From SAR116 cluster bacterium AG-426-I14 (GTDB taxonomy: Bacteria > Pseudomonadota > Alphaproteobacteria > Puniceispirillales > Marisalimonadaceae): 64,000 nucleotides of DNA. The first letter of the stretch is position 1, and every line of letters begins with the position of its first letter. The DNA is taken from contig QCNS01000001.1 in assembly GCA_003210055.1 (NCBI GenBank), positions 1-64,000 of the forward strand, read 5' to 3'. The translations under genes and the position numbers were made by a program. Below are positions 15,008-23,772 of this stretch, piece after piece. The notes below the pieces were generated by a model. The model did not search any database and was not told the origin of the DNA. It saw only the letters and a list, made by a program, of their open reading frames with translations.

Positions 15008-16768
15008 TTAATTTGTAGCCATTTCAGTATTACTTTTATTCACTTCAATTAACTTAATTAATTTTCCTGGTGTTTTAGAGGTGAAAGAACCATTATCATA
15101 GGTAACTTTACCACTCACAATAGTAGCAACATATCCTCGCGTTTTTTGCATAAGCCTTTTACCATTAGCAGGCAAGTCTTTTACCATAAAAGGATCAGAA
15201 GAACTCAATTTATTTAAATCGATGATATTTATATCTGCTTTAAGTCCTTCTTTTATCAAACCCCTATCATCTAAACCTACTGCATGTGCAGTATCTGAAG
15301 TTAGACGTCTTATACTTTCTTCAACGCTAAATAATTTTTTTTCATTTGTCCAATATGATAAAAGCCAAGTTGGGTATCCAGCATCTAAGATAAAACCTAC
15401 ATGAGCTCCTCCATCTCCTAAGCCCATAATTGTATTTTTATCTTTCAACATTTCATGACAAACATCAAAAGTATTGTTTGAGTAATTGACTAATGGAGCA
15501 TAAATAAAATTTTTACCCTGATTTTCTAACAAGATGTCATATGCTAACTCTTTGGATGTTTTATTTTCTCTGCTAGCCATAGCGTCAATACTTTTATCTT
15601 TACTAGGATTGTAATCTGGAGGAGACCCAAACCTATACATTTGGGCAAAACTAATTCTGTGTATTAGCGGAAATACACTATACTTAAGGCGATCTTCAGA
15701 TAATATTTTTTCCTTAATATCATCTTTTTTCATTTCTATTACCCTTTCATTTAATGGTAAATGAGCAATAGATTTATATGTTTTAGTTCCAGAAAAAGGA
15801 TTTTGGCTTCCGTCTAAACCAAATAATAAACCGATTGGTCGAGGTGGCACAACTGGACGAATTGACAAACCTTCTTTTTTAGCTTCCAAAGACATTCTCA
15901 TTAGATCCTTCCAAAAATGTGGTCTGTCGTGTCTTTGAGTGCAAGTAAAAACAATAGGTCTTCCTGAAGATCTTGCAATCTTTTTTAGAACCTCAAATTC
16001 TGTTTCAGGATCAGGTTCATTCCAATCTGATACAATTTCCATAAAACCAACGCCTGCATCTGCCATTCCAAGAGCAATTTGTTTTAACTCGTCTTCATGA
16101 GCCCTTAAAGTTGGTGTATATTCACCTTTTAAACTCTTATGACTAATTGTTCTAGATGTTGAGAATCCAAAAGCCCCAGCTAACATTGCTTCTTTGGTTA
16201 ATTTTCTCATTTTTTTCATATCTTCTGCCGAAGCTTTTTCATGATTAATCGCTCTTTCTCCCATAACATAAACCCTTAGAGCCGCATGAGGTAACAAAGC
16301 ACATATATCAATATCTCTGTCTTTTTTATTTAGCGCCTCTAGATATTCTTCAAACGTTTCCCATTGCCATTCAAGCCCTTCATGCATAACAGGTGCAGGT
16401 ATATCCTCTACTCCCTCCATTAATTCAACTAACTTGAGTCTATCTTCTTCTTTACAAGGAGCAAAGCCAACACCACAATTTCCCATAACTGCTGTTGTCA
16501 CCCCATGTATCGATGATGGAGTAAGTTGATTATCCCATATAGCTTGACCATCATAGTGAGTATGAATATCTACAAACCCAGGAGAAACAATAAACCCTGA
16601 TGCATCGATATTTTCTTTTCCAATATCATTTAAAGAACCTATTTTTTTGATAATTCCATCTTTTATGCCTATATCTGCCTGAAACTTTTCTTTTCCAGAC
16701 CCATCAACAATCGAACCATTTTTTATTACTAAATCGTAAAATTCCATTTTTTTTGAAACATCATCCAT
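15008..16768 (-). CDS. N-acyl-D-amino-acid deacylase family amidohydrolase
   Basis: 586 residues, amidohydrolase superfamily, D-aminoacylase-like (COG3653). Metal-site features: HTHYDGQ after the first strand (about residue 70), the conserved cysteine in GNCGVGFAPC, histidines in the barrel (FTCTQRHDRPH) and the late acid in LGDGGAHVG. The composite beta domain at the N-terminus (VKNGSIVDGSG) and the C-terminal GYVATIVSGKVTYDNG are typical. It should cleave an amide of an N-acyl amino acid or similar compound. Strong ribosome site AGGAGG before the ATG. Sits 63 bases after the CaiB gene in the minus-strand run. Exact substrate is not predictable. Confidence 0.83.
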   Translation of the reverse strand: MDDVSKKMEFYDLVIKNGSIVDGSGKEKFQADIGIKDGIIKKIGSLNDIGKENIDASGFIVSPGFVDIHTHYDGQAIWDNQLTPSSIHGVTTAVMGNCGVGFAPCKEEDRLKLVELMEGVEDIPAPVMHEGLEWQWETFEEYLEALNKKDRDIDICALLPHAALRVYVMGERAINHEKASAEDMKKMRKLTKEAMLAGAFGFSTSRTISHKSLKGEYTPTLRAHEDELKQIALGMADAGVGFMEIVSDWNEPDPETEFEVLKKIARSSGRPIVFTCTQRHDRPHFWKDLMRMSLEAKKEGLSIRPVVPPRPIGLLFGLDGSQNPFSGTKTYKSIAHLPLNERVIEMKKDDIKEKILSEDRLKYSVFPLIHRISFAQMYRFGSPPDYNPSKDKSIDAMASRENKTSKELAYDILLENQGKNFIYAPLVNYSNNTFDVCHEMLKDKNTIMGLGDGGAHVGFILDAGYPTWLLSYWTNEKKLFSVEESIRRLTSDTAHAVGLDDRGLIKEGLKADINIIDLNKLSSSDPFMVKDLPANGKRLMQKTRGYVATIVSGKVTYDNGSFTSKTPGKLIKLIEVNKSNTEMATN

Positions 16769-16831
16769 AATAAAGTCCTCCTAAGTAAATTAAAGAAAGT
16801 TACTTTAACTAAGTCAACAAAATTATAATTT

Positions 16832-18019
16832 TTAATTAACTATTTTATATTTAAAAAGTTCTTGAATTTGTTTTTGATTATATCCAATCTCTTTTAAAAT
16901 TTTTTTTGTGTCTTGCCCTAATTTAGGAGCCTCTCTTCTAATACTTCCTCTTGATTTACTTAATCTAGGAAACACCTCATGCATTGGTATTTCTCCATCA
17001 TTTTTTGTTTTTAAATTTACTAGTATTTCTCTGTCTTTTATATATGGATGGTTAACTAGTTCTGAAATATCTAAAACCGGTCCAATTGTAACTCCATTTT
17101 TTTTAAATATTTTTAGCAAATCATCTCTTTTATGCTTTTTCATAAATGAAGATATAATTTTGTCTAAACTTTCTTGGTTTTTAATTCGATCTTCATTTGA
17201 AAAATATAACTCATTGGATATTAAATCTTTTCTATTTATTAGATTTGCTAATTTCTCCCACATTGACTGCATAGATGCAGATAAAGAGACATACTTTTTG
17301 TCTTTTGTTTTATAAATATTTCTAGGAGCCGAAACCGGACTTCTGTTTCCCATTTTTTTTGGTATCTCACCAGACAATTTGTAATATGCAGCCCAGGGAC
17401 CAATAATAGAAAACAAAGGTTCAAACAATGACAAATCAATCACTTGCCCTTGAGCTTTTTTATTGATTTTTGCAATAATACTAAGAAGAATAGAAGAAAA
17501 TCCAGTAAGGCCAGAAATCATATCAGCTAAAGCAGTAGGAGGTAGTAATGGTGTTTGATCTTTTTCACCTGTCATTGCAGCAAAGCCACTCATACCCTCT
17601 ACAAGAGAACCAAAACCTGGTTGGGTTTTGTACAGACCACTCTGTCCCCAACCAGAAATTCTTAATATAATTAAATTTTTGTTAATTTTATGTAATTTCT
17701 TTGGTTCTAAACCCCATTTTTCAAGAGTACCAGGTACAAAATTTTCAATAAATACATCAGAAGATTTAATCAAATTCTTTAAAACATTCATTCCCATGTT
17801 ATTTTTAAAATCTAATGCAATGCTTCTTTTATTTCTTGAATATACATGCCACCAATGAGATATATTTTTTACTTTCCAGTTTCTTAAATCATCACCCATA
17901 CCAGGTTTTTCTACTTTAATCACATCTGCTCCATAATCAGCGAGCATGTGAGAAACCATATTACCTGCAGCAAGTCTCGACAAATCTAAAACTTTAATAC
18001 CTTTTAATGGTAAACTCAT
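16832..18019 (-). CDS. CaiB/BaiF family CoA-transferase
   Basis: 395 residues from the ATG at 18019 (a TTG codon just before is the longest frame). The family III CoA-transferase opening GIKVLDLSRLAAGNMVSHMLADYGADVIKVEKPG, with the catalytic aspartate region near GSLVEGMSGFAAMTG and DMISGLTG, is clear. Such enzymes move CoA between carboxylic acids, activating a substrate at no ATP cost. It follows the hydroxyacyl-CoA-type dehydrogenase by 15 bases and precedes the deacylase, so a CoA-thioester step in the same catabolic route is likely. Acid donor and acceptor unknown. Confidence 0.85.
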   Translation of the reverse strand: MSLPLKGIKVLDLSRLAAGNMVSHMLADYGADVIKVEKPGMGDDLRNWKVKNISHWWHVYSRNKRSIALDFKNNMGMNVLKNLIKSSDVFIENFVPGTLEKWGLEPKKLHKINKNLIILRISGWGQSGLYKTQPGFGSLVEGMSGFAAMTGEKDQTPLLPPTALADMISGLTGFSSILLSIIAKINKKAQGQVIDLSLFEPLFSIIGPWAAYYKLSGEIPKKMGNRSPVSAPRNIYKTKDKKYVSLSASMQSMWEKLANLINRKDLISNELYFSNEDRIKNQESLDKIISSFMKKHKRDDLLKIFKKNGVTIGPVLDISELVNHPYIKDREILVNLKTKNDGEIPMHEVFPRLSKSRGSIRREAPKLGQDTKKILKEIGYNQKQIQELFKYKIVN

Positions 18020-18034
18020 CAAAAAACCATTGTA

Positions 18035-18976
18035 TTATTTACTTACATCTTCATGCATATCTTTTTTTAATTTTCTCAAAGATTTTAATAAATTATTTCT
18101 TTTTTCTGCTCTAATTTTTAAGTCTTCTTTGGATAAAAAAGTTCTTCTTTCTTTTTCGAGTTTTTCAGCATTTTTTTCAGTCCAATCAGGAACACTTCTT
18201 TGATGTTTTGCCATTTCAGAAAAAATCAAACCATATCTTTTGATATAATCTTTGATACCACCCGGTGCATTCAAATCAATAGTTTCAAAAGGACCCATAA
18301 AAGCCCACCTCAAACCTAAGCCGTCTCTAACAGTAGAGTCAATATGATCCGCACTAGCATAACCCTCACTGTATAACCTCATTGCCTCATTAAGCAAAGC
18401 GCCTTGAAGTCTATTTAAAATAAATCCGTCAATTTCTTTTTGGACATAGACAGTTGAAAACCCTATGGAATCAAAAACTTTCTTAGTAAGATTTATAGTG
18501 TTTTGAGAAGTACTTTCGCTAGGAGAAATCTCTACACATGGAATTAAATGTGGTGGATTTGCTGGGTGTGAAATAATACACCTTTCTTTTCCCTTTAAAT
18601 TTTGAGTTATTAAAGATATTGGCATTGCAGATGAAGAAGATGATAATATCACCTCTTTAGGAGATAAATTATCTAATTTTGCAAATAATTCTTGCTTTAA
18701 TGATATTATTTCTGGAGAGCACTCTTGTATAAAATCACAAGTTTTACACAAAAATTCTATCTCAATATTAGAGTTAATTTTGTTAATTGATTTATTCAAA
18801 TCAATTTCTTCATCGATAAATTTTAATTCATTTAAAAATCCTTCAACTCTTTCATTAAAATTTTCAAAAACTTGTTTATCATTATCATATACATAAACCT
18901 CATAACCTTTTGATGCAAAAATAGCACTCCAGCTTGAGCCAATCAAACCAGCACCAATGATTCCAATTTTATTCAT
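18035..18976 (-). CDS. 3-hydroxyacyl-CoA-dehydrogenase-type NAD enzyme (lambda-crystallin group)
   Basis: 313 residues. N-terminal NAD motif IGIIGAGLIGSSWSAIFASKG; the central SSSSSAMPIS and HPANPPHLIPCVEI segments and the C-terminal MGPFETIDLNAPGG are typical of the short group that includes L-gulonate 3-dehydrogenase, carnitine 3-dehydrogenase and 3-hydroxybutyryl-CoA dehydrogenase. Its reaction is oxidation of a 3-hydroxy acid or its CoA ester. AAGGA precedes the ATG. Neighbours (CaiB, PuuD, deacylase) would fit a carnitine-like or 3-hydroxy acid route; this is inference. Confidence 0.82.
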   Translation of the reverse strand: MNKIGIIGAGLIGSSWSAIFASKGYEVYVYDNDKQVFENFNERVEGFLNELKFIDEEIDLNKSINKINSNIEIEFLCKTCDFIQECSPEIISLKQELFAKLDNLSPKEVILSSSSSAMPISLITQNLKGKERCIISHPANPPHLIPCVEISPSESTSQNTINLTKKVFDSIGFSTVYVQKEIDGFILNRLQGALLNEAMRLYSEGYASADHIDSTVRDGLGLRWAFMGPFETIDLNAPGGIKDYIKRYGLIFSEMAKHQRSVPDWTEKNAEKLEKERRTFLSKEDLKIRAEKRNNLLKSLRKLKKDMHEDVSK

Positions 18977-19007
18977 AACAACGTCCTTTTATAAAAAAAA
19001 TTTAAAA

Positions 19008-19784
19008 TTACTTTATTCTATTAATATGATATGCAAAACAGGCTTTACCGAATTCTTCGAACAATCTTTTATTTAATAAATTTTCTTTTTTTTCAGGTTG
19101 ATATTCAGCATGCCATTGTACAGCTATAGCAAAAGAAGAATGATTTTCAATACTGATTGCCTCAACAAGATTATCATCAGAATAGGCTTCAACTTTTAAA
19201 TTTCTACCAAGTTTGTCAACACCTTGACCGTGGAGAGAATTAACTTTAAAATTATCAGAGTTAGTTAATTGTCTAAAATAACTATTTTCAGTATACCCGA
19301 TATTATGTTTTAGTGAAAAAATTTCTTTAACAGAAACATCATCTCCCCTTGGCATTCTATGATCATTCATACCTTCCACTTGATGAACACGATAAAAAAT
19401 AGTGCCCCCTAAAGCTACATTTATTTCTTGTATACCTCTGCAAATACCGAAAATAGGAATACCTAAATCTATACATTTTGGGATAATTTTAAGAACTACT
19501 GCATCTCTCCCTGGGTCGATAGGTTCATCATCAGGAAACTTTTCTCCATTATAATGTTGGGGTTCAATATTTGCTCTTCCACCAGTTAAAAGAATACCAT
19601 CAAGTTGACTTATCAAAATTTCTATATCCTCTTGATTCAAAAATGAAGGAATAAGAATAGGTATTACATCAGAAAATTTCATAACTGATTCTACATATCT
19701 CTGACCAGTAGAATGTGAAATCTGCCTGCCATTAAAGTTTACGATTTCATTTGTTGATATTCCAATAATTGGTTTTTTTTTCAT
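19008..19784 (-). CDS. Class I glutamine amidotransferase-like hydrolase, PuuD family
   Basis: 258 residues of the peptidase C26 / gamma-glutamyl-gamma-aminobutyrate hydrolase type. The nucleophile elbow is GICRGIQEIN (cysteine near residue 117), and the histidine-glutamate pair is in AVQWHAEYQPE near the C-terminus; the N-terminal PIIGISTNE and ILLTGGRANIEP segments are also typical. PuuD frees GABA from gamma-glutamyl-GABA in putrescine breakdown. No puuA, puuB or puuC is near, so the substrate here may be a different gamma-glutamyl amide. Located 10 bases after the HAD gene and 31 before the dehydrogenase in one transcript. Confidence 0.82.
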   Translation of the reverse strand: MKKKPIIGISTNEIVNFNGRQISHSTGQRYVESVMKFSDVIPILIPSFLNQEDIEILISQLDGILLTGGRANIEPQHYNGEKFPDDEPIDPGRDAVVLKIIPKCIDLGIPIFGICRGIQEINVALGGTIFYRVHQVEGMNDHRMPRGDDVSVKEIFSLKHNIGYTENSYFRQLTNSDNFKVNSLHGQGVDKLGRNLKVEAYSDDNLVEAISIENHSSFAIAVQWHAEYQPEKKENLLNKRLFEEFGKACFAYHINRIK

Positions 19785-19794
19785 GTATCAAATC

Positions 19795-20502
19795 TCATTT
19801 TTCACAATTCAATTTATCAGCTAATTCATGAAAATTATTTACAACAAAATCCCATTCTTGTGAAGGTTTTAAATCTGATAATTGATTCGAACCATGTTCA
19901 TTTGACCTTAAAACAAAAGCTGTTTTCAAACCTTGTTCTTTTGCACCTTTTAAATCATCATTATGAGCTGCAACCATTAAACACTCATCAACACTCAAAT
20001 CTAATTTTTCGCAAGCTTTTTTATATGCATCAGGTTCAGGTTTATAATGACCAACCACTTCTGCTCCTAATATCACATCCCATGGTAATTTAGAAAACTT
20101 AGCCATATTTGTGATTAATGAGATATTACCATTAGACTGTGCGCCTATTATAAATTTACTTTTTAACCTTAAAAGACCTGATGGACTATCTGGCCAAGCT
20201 GGTAACCTATGCCATGATTTTACAAGCCATAATTTATCAATTTCATTAATTTTTTCTAAACTAAAATCCTTAGAAATTTTTTCCAAGTTTTCTTCATGCA
20301 AAACATCTAGTTTAACAAATGATCTTTCCCTAGATCTAATTTTTGCCATAGATGGTTGATATTCAGCCCTCCATTGATCAGCAAATTTTTCTAGACTAAA
20401 ATTAAGCTTATATTTTTGTGCAATAATTTTTGCATCTCTAATAATACCTTTTCTCCAATCTACAACTGTCCCAAAGACATCAAATAAAAGAGCTTTTATC
20501 AT
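19795..20502 (-). CDS. HAD-superfamily hydrolase, haloacid dehalogenase type II
   Basis: 235 residues. Motif I is FDVFGTVVDW (nucleophilic aspartate at residue 8), motif II GAQSNGN, lysine in HYKPEPDAY, and motif IV AAHNDDLKGAKEQG, the set of type II L-2-haloacid dehalogenases. Family members remove halide from 2-haloacids, but many homologues act on phosphorylated compounds; the active-site set does not settle this. It is the first gene of the six-gene minus-strand run and is divergent from the EamA transporter gene (85 bases between). Real function in this cluster uncertain. Confidence 0.82.
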   Translation of the reverse strand: MIKALLFDVFGTVVDWRKGIIRDAKIIAQKYKLNFSLEKFADQWRAEYQPSMAKIRSRERSFVKLDVLHEENLEKISKDFSLEKINEIDKLWLVKSWHRLPAWPDSPSGLLRLKSKFIIGAQSNGNISLITNMAKFSKLPWDVILGAEVVGHYKPEPDAYKKACEKLDLSVDECLMVAAHNDDLKGAKEQGLKTAFVLRSNEHGSNQLSDLKPSQEWDFVVNNFHELADKLNCEK

Positions 20503-20587
20503 GGTACAAAAAGATTAATTTACTTAAATTACTTATCATGTTAACTATAATCCGAAATATCTATTAATATATATTTACATTAATATA

Positions 20588-21502
20588 ATGATTAACAAAT
20601 TTACTAATTCAATTAAAAAATTACCGCCATCTTTAATAGCCATAATTTTAATGATTATATCAGGAATGTGTGCGTCAACAATGCATTGCTTGATTAGATT
20701 AGCTACTTTAGAAAATCATCCTTTTCAAGTCGCTTTTTTTAGAACTGTATTTGTCCTAATCATTTTTTTACCTATTGTGTTCAAAGTAGGTATTTATTCA
20801 TTAAATGTTGTAGATAAAAAATTACAATTTTATAGAGCAATTGTTGGTAGTATAGCCATGTGTTGTATGTTCTTTGGAATTTCAATAACTGAACTTGCTA
20901 AAGCAACTGCTCTATTATTTACTGTTCCAATTTTCTCAACAATTTTAGCCATAGTTTTTTTTAGAGAGATAGTAGGTATTAGAAGATGGTTAGCGATGAT
21001 TATAGGTATGTTTGGTGCTATGATTGTTATAAGGCCCGATATAGATTTAGGGTTAGGTCCTCTAGTTATTTTATTTGGAGCTATAACGTGGTCGGCTTCT
21101 TTATTAATGGCTAAAAAACTTACAACTTCAGAAACAAATACGAGCATGACTTTTTGGCAAGCAGCCGGATTGATCCCAGCAACTTTAATTCTTTCTTTTC
21201 CTTTTTTAAAATTACCTGGAACTGAACAATTAGTGATTTGTTTTTTTATTGCTATAACGGGTACATTAACTCATTTCTGTTTAAATGCCGCCTTGGCAAG
21301 AGCAGAGATTTCTTCCCTGTTACCACTGGATTACTTGAGGCTGATTTGGTCTGTAACATTGGGCTTTGTATTTTTTAGTGAGATCCCACTGAACACCATT
21401 TGGATTGGTTCTGCTCTGATTATTTTAGCAACAACATATATAGCTTATAGACAGGTTAAAAAATCAAAAGTTGTCTCTAGAGAGATTAATACCAATTTTT
21501 AA
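20588..21502 (+). CDS. EamA/DMT-family transporter
   Basis: 304 residues with ten hydrophobic segments arranged as two EamA repeats (about 15-145 and 155-285). Each half has the usual aromatic and glycine-rich turn, for example ALLFTVPIFSTILAIVFFREIVG and SSLLPLDYLRLIWSVTLGFVFF. DMT proteins export or import amino acids, nucleosides or other metabolites across the inner membrane. Divergent from the HAD gene, so it may serve that cluster. Its stop lies 2 bases from the stop of the convergent SDR. Confidence 0.83.
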   Translation: MINKFTNSIKKLPPSLIAIILMIISGMCASTMHCLIRLATLENHPFQVAFFRTVFVLIIFLPIVFKVGIYSLNVVDKKLQFYRAIVGSIAMCCMFFGISITELAKATALLFTVPIFSTILAIVFFREIVGIRRWLAMIIGMFGAMIVIRPDIDLGLGPLVILFGAITWSASLLMAKKLTTSETNTSMTFWQAAGLIPATLILSFPFLKLPGTEQLVICFFIAITGTLTHFCLNAALARAEISSLLPLDYLRLIWSVTLGFVFFSEIPLNTIWIGSALIILATTYIAYRQVKKSKVVSREINTNF

Positions 21503-21504
21503 AA

Positions 21505-22239
21505 TCATCTCCCTCCTGATATTTTCACAATTGTACCACATACATAACTAGATTTTGAACTTAACAACCACAAAACTGTATCAGCCACTTCTTTTGCTGA
21601 TCCTACTCTAGACAGAGGCACACTTGGCATTAACTTTTGAACTCTTTTTGCATCACCTGCTTTAGCATGAATTTCAGTGTCGATTAAACCTGGAGAAACA
21701 GCGTTTACTCTTATTCCATACTCACCTAACTCTTTTGCCATCCCATATGTCAAAGAATGAATTGCTCCTTTTGTCATGGCATAATGAATTAATTCACCTG
21801 CACCGCCAATATCTGCTGCAATAGATGTCATATTGACTATATTACCTTTTCTCTGTTTTATCATTATTTTTGCTGAATTTTGCGCAACATAATATGCGCC
21901 AATAACATTAGTTTTAACTAATTCCTCTAATGCATTTGGTTTTAAATCCTGAATTTTTGATACAGGCCCAGTAGTACCAGCATTATTAAAAACTCCATCT
22001 AGAGAACCAGCTTCATTTAAAAAAATATTGAACATGTTTTCAACTGATTTATAGTTACCAACATTACATTGAAGTTTTATTCCCTTACCTCCATTTTTTT
22101 TAATTTCAGACAATGTCTCATCAGCTGCAATTTCATTTTGATTGTAATTGACACCAATAAACATACCCTGTTTAGCTGCCTCAATTGCAGTTGCTCTTCC
22201 AATACCTTGGCTTGCTCCTGTTATCAAAAGATTTTTCAT
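21505..22239 (-). CDS. SDR-family oxidoreductase (FabG-like)
   Basis: 244 residues from the ATG at 22239, which has GAAGG upstream; a TTG two codons earlier is less likely. Classical short-chain dehydrogenase: TGASQGIGRATAI nucleotide motif, NNAGTTG, active-site serine in NMTSIAAD and the YAMTK catalytic tyrosine-lysine pair. C-terminus SYVCGTIVKISGGR is typical. Reduces a keto group or oxidises a hydroxyl using NAD(P). Located 14 bases after the D-2-hydroxyacid dehydrogenase on the same strand, so the two may act in sequence on one carbon skeleton. Confidence 0.85.
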   Translation of the reverse strand: MKNLLITGASQGIGRATAIEAAKQGMFIGVNYNQNEIAADETLSEIKKNGGKGIKLQCNVGNYKSVENMFNIFLNEAGSLDGVFNNAGTTGPVSKIQDLKPNALEELVKTNVIGAYYVAQNSAKIMIKQRKGNIVNMTSIAADIGGAGELIHYAMTKGAIHSLTYGMAKELGEYGIRVNAVSPGLIDTEIHAKAGDAKRVQKLMPSVPLSRVGSAKEVADTVLWLLSSKSSYVCGTIVKISGGR

Positions 22240-22252
22240 TTTCAATACCTTC

Positions 22253-23278
22253 TCAATTATTGATTAGTTTTAATTTCTTTTTAAACTCTTCCAAAACACT
22301 TAAATTTACTGGTCTTTGTGGGTTACCTCCACTCATAATTGTTAAAAGTTGCTTCGCTACAAATTCAGACATTTTTCTTCTACTATCAATTGTAACTCCT
22401 GCAATGTGAGGCGTTGCGATTACATTTTTATACTTTAACAATTTATGAGATGCATCAGGAGGTTCCTTATCCCATACATCTAGCCCTGCACCTGACAAAT
22501 GACCAGAATTAATAACCTTTTCAAGATCATTTTCATTATGAATTGATCCTCGAGAAGTAGTAACAAAATAACTACCTTTCTTCATTTTTAAAAAGAATTC
22601 CAAATTTATCATATTTTTTGTTTCTTTATTTAATGGAATATGAACAGTTACTATATCACTATCAGACAAGAGATAATCCAATTTTGACTTTTTGGCACCT
22701 ATTTCATTAAACCTCTCGTTAGGAACATAAGGGTCAAAAGATAGAATTTTACAATTGAAACCTTTAATACAAATTTCAGCAACTCTACCACCAGTATTCC
22801 CTAATCCAATTACACCTATTGTCTTATTAAAAAGGTTTAGACCTAAAAATTCGGTTCTTTCACCATCCCAACCTTGTCTCAAAAACCTATCTGATTCATT
22901 AATTTTTTTTAGTAAACTAATCATCATACCTACAGCATGTTCTGCAACAGCTTCAGCATTTCCACCTGTTTGATTAACAACTAAAATTCCTCTTTTAGTA
23001 CATGCTTCAACGTCTATAGTATCAAAACCTGCTCCTCCTGAAGAAACTAATAATAAATTAGGAGTTTTAGATAAAAACTCCTCATCTACCTGAAAGATTT
23101 CTGGAACTTCATCTCTAGCTGCACTGACCTGATACGCATGAGCATTTGATAATTCTTCAAAGGCTTCTTGATAAGATCCATTGCTGGTAATTTTTACAAC
23201 TTCAATTAAAGATTGGCTTTCTAGGATATCTATACCATTTTGTGCTGGCAGAGTATCTAAATATACAATTTTAGGCAT
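22253..23278 (-). CDS. D-isomer-specific 2-hydroxyacid dehydrogenase
   Basis: 341 residues from the ATG at 23278. A longer frame to 23398 would overlap the divergent RidA-like gene and adds a lysine-rich, low-complexity leader, so I reject it. NAD motif GVIGLGNTGGRVAEI (about residue 150); the catalytic arginine (TTSRGSI), glutamate (WDKEPPD) and histidine (ATPHIAGVT) are all present. Enzymes of this family reduce 2-keto acids such as glyoxylate, hydroxypyruvate or phosphoglycerate precursors. Divergent from the RidA-like and amidase genes. Substrate not assignable by sequence alone. Confidence 0.84.
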   Translation of the reverse strand: MPKIVYLDTLPAQNGIDILESQSLIEVVKITSNGSYQEAFEELSNAHAYQVSAARDEVPEIFQVDEEFLSKTPNLLLVSSGGAGFDTIDVEACTKRGILVVNQTGGNAEAVAEHAVGMMISLLKKINESDRFLRQGWDGERTEFLGLNLFNKTIGVIGLGNTGGRVAEICIKGFNCKILSFDPYVPNERFNEIGAKKSKLDYLLSDSDIVTVHIPLNKETKNMINLEFFLKMKKGSYFVTTSRGSIHNENDLEKVINSGHLSGAGLDVWDKEPPDASHKLLKYKNVIATPHIAGVTIDSRRKMSEFVAKQLLTIMSGGNPQRPVNLSVLEEFKKKLKLINN

Positions 23279-23379
23279 TTTATTTTTTTTATATTTTTTT
23301 TTTTGATATCTAAAAATTATGTTAAGCTTTTTTTTTATATATGCAAACGTTGAACTTATTTTAATTAGGGTATTTAACT

Positions 23380-23757
23380 TTGATAAAGAGAATAACAATT
23401 CCAGATATTCTTCAACCAGTAAGTCATTACTGTCATGTTGTCGAAGCTAGAGGAATAATATGGATATCTGGATTAGTTGGCATGAAGCATGACGGAACAA
23501 TTCCAGATAATACTGTTGATCAATTTGAAATTGCAATGGATGATTTTAACACATGTTTAATTGCTGCAGGTGGAAAATTTTCACACGTAACTAAAGTTAG
23601 AGTTTTTTTGACTGATATTAATGATAGAAGCTTAATTAACCCAAAAAGAATCAAATATTTTGGAGAACATAAACCTGCCTCAACTTTAGTTGAAGTGAGC
23701 AGTTTAGTGGATCCAAGAATGAAAGTTGAAATTGAGGCAGAAGCTGTTGTCTGCTAA
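23380..23757 (+). CDS. RidA/YjgF-family protein lacking the catalytic arginine
   Basis: 125 residues, one RidA domain: ISGLVGMKHDGTIPDN, GKFSHVTKVRVFLTDI and a C-terminal VEIEAEAVV match the family. True RidA deaminases have an arginine in the PARSCVEV segment; here the equivalent reads PASTLVEV, so the arginine is replaced by serine. The protein therefore belongs to a non-canonical Rid subgroup that may hydrolyse other imines or act by binding. Start is a TTG with AGGG about ten bases upstream. Followed after 15 bases by the amidase, a likely operon partner. Confidence 0.8.
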   Translation: MIKRITIPDILQPVSHYCHVVEARGIIWISGLVGMKHDGTIPDNTVDQFEIAMDDFNTCLIAAGGKFSHVTKVRVFLTDINDRSLINPKRIKYFGEHKPASTLVEVSSLVDPRMKVEIEAEAVVC

Positions 23758-23772
23758 TTAAAATTATTAGTT

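Noticed and set aside
19008-19784. A putrescine (puu) pathway
   Set aside because: Only the PuuD-like hydrolase is present; gamma-glutamylputrescine synthetase, oxidase and aldehyde dehydrogenase are not in the window.
19795-20502. Calling the HAD gene a true haloacid dehalogenase that degrades halogenated compounds
   Set aside because: The type II motifs are shared with many phosphatases of unknown substrate, and no haloacid transporter or other halogen gene is near.
23279-23398. Longer start for the D-2-hydroxyacid dehydrogenase
   Set aside because: Adds 40 lysine-rich residues of low complexity and overlaps the RidA-like gene; the conserved domain starts at the ATG at 23278.
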